A stretch of DNA of 64,000 nucleotides, from NCBI RefSeq assembly GCF_020640915.1, contig NZ_JADWDC010000008.1, forward strand, positions 1 through 64,000, read 5' to 3'. This stretch comes from Waterburya agarophytonicola KI4 (GTDB taxonomy: Bacteria; Cyanobacteriota; Cyanobacteriia; Cyanobacteriales; Xenococcaceae). The notes below the pieces were generated by a model. It was not told the DNA's origin and searched no databases. It saw nothing but the letters and a program-made list of their open reading frames with translations. Below are positions 60,794 through 64,000 of the stretch, piece by piece; within the stretch, counting starts at the first letter, position 1; each line of letters starts with the position of its first letter. A program made the translations under genes and the position numbers.

Positions 60794-62626
60794 TCAATTT
60801 CGTTTGTATTCTTCTAATAACTGAGGAAGATAGTCATAGCCATCGACGCTAATTAAACTGATAATTTGCGATCGCCCTTGTCCCAGAATTCGTTTAAATT
60901 CCTCTTCTCCTACTTGTCCTTGTAAAATCGACAGCAATCCCGCCACCTGTCGCCATTCAATGGAATTGATTTGATGCAATAGATACATTCCCAGACTGCC
61001 ATAGGTAATAGCAGCAGCGCGATCTTCGATGCCATAGTGAGCTTCTGCTAGATAAGAGTAGCTTAAACCCTGAAGATAGACATCTCGGGAATATCGAGCT
61101 AATTCTGCCCCTTTTTCCAAAGCTGCGATCGCCGTAGTAGGTTGTTCTAAAGATACGTAGGCAATGCCCAAACTAGTATAACCAAAAGATTGACTTTGCC
61201 AGTCTTTTTGTTTGCTGGCTAATTCTACTCCTTGTTCGAGATAGCGAATGGCTTCAGTATAGTTTTCTAGATCGATACTTTCTAACTGTCGCGCTGCAAA
61301 CACCTGGGCATAGCCTAAGTTAACCGAGGCATTGGCTTCTCCTAGTTTATTTCCTACTTGTCGGGCTGCAATTAAGGCTCGTTGACTATAGTTAATTGCC
61401 TCATTATAATTTTTAAGGTTAACATTGGCGCGACTGAGATGATTGAGATTGGCGATTTCACAAGCAAAATCATTGGCTTCGATAGCGATTTCCAGAGCTT
61501 CCTCATGAAAAGCCACGGCTTTTTCGTACGCACCGATAGTTCTTTGAGAATAGCCTAGTAAAGTCATAATACGGGCTTTTTCTTCCGTTCCCTCTATTTG
61601 TTTTAAGGGTTCGTCAAAATAGTCGAGAGTATCTTGTAAATATTCCCCAGAGAAATCGGCAAACACGCCACTATATAAAGGAAAATCTTCTCGTTGAGCG
61701 AAGGCTCGTAAGATTTGTAGCATTACCAAAAAACAACCGTCTGCTAAAGCTGGATGGATATCGACAAATACCTGCCATAGTTCCCCCCAAATAGAAGCAA
61801 AAGTGAGCATCGTACTATAGGATAACTCTTTGCCAAACTTAGAATCGTAGGGCTGTTTGTCGTACCAATTGACTAAACCTCGTTCTAAATATTGCAAGAC
61901 AATGGCTAACTCTACCCAAGCTCTCAGTTCTAGATTACTCGCTATTTGGGCAAAAATTCTGGCTGACTGTTGTTGAGATAGAGTGAGAAATAACTGTTTT
62001 AATAAAGGACTAGATACTTTCTTTGACCATACTCGCCAAGGGTTGGGTTTTTCTGCACCAAAGCCTGAAAAGTTGCTAGCAGTGCCATACATCCAGCTTA
62101 CCAAGTCTCCTTCAAGGGCAGTAAAAGACTTCAAGCCTTCAGTAATACCCAGAGACAATTGTCGCCAATCTTGAGCCAAATTAACGTCTTCTTGGCTCAT
62201 TGCAGCATTTTTAAAACTTTCTGCTAGTTTATTTAATTCATCAAAACTCAAGGGTTCATCTTGGTTGGGATCGATCGCATCGACAATTGCCAAAAAGTAA
62301 TCTTCAGGCTCGACAGCTAAAATATCTTGAGCGATTTCGTTAATATCAGCATCAACTTGATTTTCTGCTTGCCAACGCAACCATTGCTTTTCGATGGTTT
62401 CTAATGCTCTAAGCACTCGTGCTGCTTTTAGCTTAGTATCTAATTGTGCTGTGGTTGTTTCGATTCTTTGATTGAGACAGCGTTCTAATATTTCTCCCGT
62501 ACCAATCTCAATATTTTCCAAGAGCATCCTGTAAACTCGCTCAAAGGAGCTTATTTTTCCTTGCAGAGTGAGTTCGACAATTTGGTCAATTAGAGCAAAA
62601 TAGCGATCGCTTAAAGATTCAGACAC
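60794..62626 (-). CDS. Tetratricopeptide repeat protein
   Basis: A 610-residue helical protein. Residues 1-330 form an alpha-helical domain with no recognised family (LAQDWRQLSLGITEGL near 155, VSPLLKQLFLTLSQQQSAR near 195). From about residue 340 there are at least five TPR units, for example YEKAVAFHEEALEIAIEAN, YNEAINYSQRALIAARQVG and YTEAIRYLEQGVELASKQ. The protein is a scaffold for protein interactions, but its partners are unknown. It is soluble, with no signal peptide. It is divergent from the DUF3685 gene. Confidence 0.85.
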   Translation of the reverse strand: MSESLSDRYFALIDQIVELTLQGKISSFERVYRMLLENIEIGTGEILERCLNQRIETTTAQLDTKLKAARVLRALETIEKQWLRWQAENQVDADINEIAQDILAVEPEDYFLAIVDAIDPNQDEPLSFDELNKLAESFKNAAMSQEDVNLAQDWRQLSLGITEGLKSFTALEGDLVSWMYGTASNFSGFGAEKPNPWRVWSKKVSSPLLKQLFLTLSQQQSARIFAQIASNLELRAWVELAIVLQYLERGLVNWYDKQPYDSKFGKELSYSTMLTFASIWGELWQVFVDIHPALADGCFLVMLQILRAFAQREDFPLYSGVFADFSGEYLQDTLDYFDEPLKQIEGTEEKARIMTLLGYSQRTIGAYEKAVAFHEEALEIAIEANDFACEIANLNHLSRANVNLKNYNEAINYSQRALIAARQVGNKLGEANASVNLGYAQVFAARQLESIDLENYTEAIRYLEQGVELASKQKDWQSQSFGYTSLGIAYVSLEQPTTAIAALEKGAELARYSRDVYLQGLSYSYLAEAHYGIEDRAAAITYGSLGMYLLHQINSIEWRQVAGLLSILQGQVGEEEFKRILGQGRSQIISLISVDGYDYLPQLLEEYKRN

Positions 62627-62716
62627 GCACAGTATATTAGTAGAGGAAAAAATTATTATACCGTTTATAGGACTGGGGATTGAGAACCATTAACTAATGA
62701 CACGCCCTAATAACTA

Positions 62717-64000
62717 ATGACTAAAATAACCACAGACAAGATTAAACTATACATTGTCGATCGCGATGCTATTTTTCGTTTGGGTTTGCGTACTGCGATC
62801 GCGCAATATGATAATTTTACTATTGTCGGCGAAGGTAGCATTGATAATGATACTTTCCGCGAATTGACTCAAGGATTGGTTTTAAATGTTTTAGTAATTG
62901 GTATTAGTCAGACAGATCCCTCCGAATTGAGCAGTCTAGAATTTTGCCAACAATTTAGGGAGTTATATCCTCAGTTACCCATATTTCTCTTAACTCCCAA
63001 TAATTTATCTCCCCGACACCTAGCCAGAATCAAAAGATGGGGTATTCGGGGTTGTTGCGATCGCACTGCCAGCATTCATACCGTCATGGAAGCCTTGTAT
63101 ACGGTGGCATATGGTAATGTATACTGGCAAAATAATGCTGTTCCTCGTAAGTTATGGCAAAAGGCTTTAGGACGTATCAGTCAGCCAGGAAGAATAGAAT
63201 TAGAAGAGACTTTGCAAAGGATTAATACTCGACTAACCAATCGCGATTTGTCTGACTGGGAACGAGTATTTTTGATTGGTAGAAAGCGAGAATTATTAAC
63301 TGCCCGTTGGTTATCCAATCGTTTGGTAGCCCAAGAAATTGTTTTGGATGAAAATAGTACAACAGCTATTGAATCTTCTCGTCAAGGAGAGCTTGTTGTC
63401 AGTAATGCTACAGAATTAGTGTCTTTACCAGTATTTGCTGATTCTGTTAATAAAAAGATTTTTGAACGAGTAGTTATTGATATTCAATTGGGATTGGTTA
63501 ATCGGACTTCTACATCACTTGAAATTGATATTCTCCAGCATCAAATTCAAAAAAAATTGTGTCATTTGATTGTAAAACGTCTGAGCGAAACTATCGAAAT
63601 GATTCCTGTTGCTAATACTTTAGATCGAAATTATACAGATTATTTAAAATCTCTTTGGTCGTGGACTATTGGTATGTTTTTTACCCAATATTACGGCGAA
63701 CTAACTATTGAAGAAGAACAAGAATTAACAATTCTTCTAGAGCAAAATTTTATTGCAGTCGATCTTAATATTTTTAATTATATATATGGCGTGCCTGAAT
63801 TATTTGAATATCTACAAGGACAACCAGGCTTTACTTTAGATAATGTCGATCGCAAATCTGACGATCCAGAGGCGATCGCTCGAATTGAATTTCTCTTACA
63901 TAATCTAATTATTAATTTGGCAAACTCCGTAATACAGGTGATATTAAACAACTTTTATGACGTAGAAAAACTAAAATACCAACTATATAAACCAGAATAT
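62717..64000 (+). CDS. DUF3685-domain protein, N-terminal part
   Basis: The frame is open from ATG at 62717 to the window end (428 codons), so the gene is cut off. The first 125 residues have a receiver-like domain: LYIVDRDAIFRLGLRTAI near 12, LVLNVLVIGISQTDPSEL near 57, and LLTPNNLSPRHLARIK near 95. The later sequence continues with WERVFLIGRKRELLTARWLSN near 180, typical of the cyanobacterial DUF3685 family. The phosphoacceptor Asp is replaced by a Gly/Ser region, so it is probably a pseudo-receiver. Function unknown. Divergent from the TPR gene. Confidence 0.8.
   Translation, partial: MTKITTDKIKLYIVDRDAIFRLGLRTAIAQYDNFTIVGEGSIDNDTFRELTQGLVLNVLVIGISQTDPSELSSLEFCQQFRELYPQLPIFLLTPNNLSPRHLARIKRWGIRGCCDRTASIHTVMEALYTVAYGNVYWQNNAVPRKLWQKALGRISQPGRIELEETLQRINTRLTNRDLSDWERVFLIGRKRELLTARWLSNRLVAQEIVLDENSTTAIESSRQGELVVSNATELVSLPVFADSVNKKIFERVVIDIQLGLVNRTSTSLEIDILQHQIQKKLCHLIVKRLSETIEMIPVANTLDRNYTDYLKSLWSWTIGMFFTQYYGELTIEEEQELTILLEQNFIAVDLNIFNYIYGVPELFEYLQGQPGFTLDNVDRKSDDPEAIARIEFLLHNLIINLANSVIQVILNNFYDVEKLKYQLYKPEY

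Overview
This window is chromosomal DNA from a cyanobacterium with low G+C content. The evidence is the gene set together with the very frequent octamer GCGATCGC (HIP1). The genes include photosystem II PsbI, an NblA phycobilisome-degradation protein, a split orange carotenoid protein pair, a CBS-CP12 Calvin-cycle regulator, CtpC, MenB, CrtE, plant-type ferredoxin and thioredoxin. No rRNA, tRNA, CRISPR array, intact transposon or prophage was recognised. The lineage cannot be fixed from sequence alone.

Layout. 1-9 kb: small redox and membrane proteins, gcvT, psbI with its terminator, a C-terminal processing protease, a tandem pair of CBS proteins (one with a complete CP12 tail, one with a decayed tail), a zinc-ribbon protein, thioredoxin and ferredoxin. 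9-20 kb: a four-CBS protein, a CHAT caspase-like protein, an M3 oligopeptidase, a cellulose-synthase-like glycosyltransferase with a small membrane protein, a DUF547 protein and a transketolase-like enzyme. 20-30 kb: a membrane-anchored response regulator, SpeE, the HCP/CTDH carotenoid-protein pair, DUF2103, ClpS, a GatD-like amidotransferase, PgeF and DciA separated by a heptamer tandem repeat, and MenB. 30-38 kb: RlmN, UppS, a ferritin-like protein carrying an inserted GC-rich palindromic repeat, a truncated divergent cupin/TetR pair, and TRAP permeases without a binding protein. 38-50 kb: MoaE, ProS, a phosphatidylinositol-synthase-like enzyme of eukaryotic type, an orphan multi-PAS protein, a RibD-C reductase, an apparent operon of histidine kinase, T4-type RNA ligase and T4-type polynucleotide kinase-phosphatase, a PAP2-related membrane protein and CrtE. 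50-64 kb: a PhnD-like lipoprotein divergent from a haem-HAMP sensor, a Ser/Thr kinase, a voltage-gated-type K+ channel, TerB, HisC, NblA, GloA, an Fe-S photolyase, a MacB-type permease, a TPR protein and the start of a DUF3685 protein that runs off the window.

Most genes are single housekeeping or photosynthesis genes without large operons. The two most unusual loci are the phosphatidylinositol-synthase-like gene (40817-41467), whose whole length resembles animal and fungal enzymes, and the RNA repair cassette (46540-48488) directly downstream of a sensor kinase. Other notable points are the decayed CP12 paralog, the cupin/TetR locus that appears to have lost both 5' ends at a HIP1 site, and the repeat-mediated insertion in the ferritin-like gene. 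All family assignments come from motif reading and memory of the families; no database search was run.
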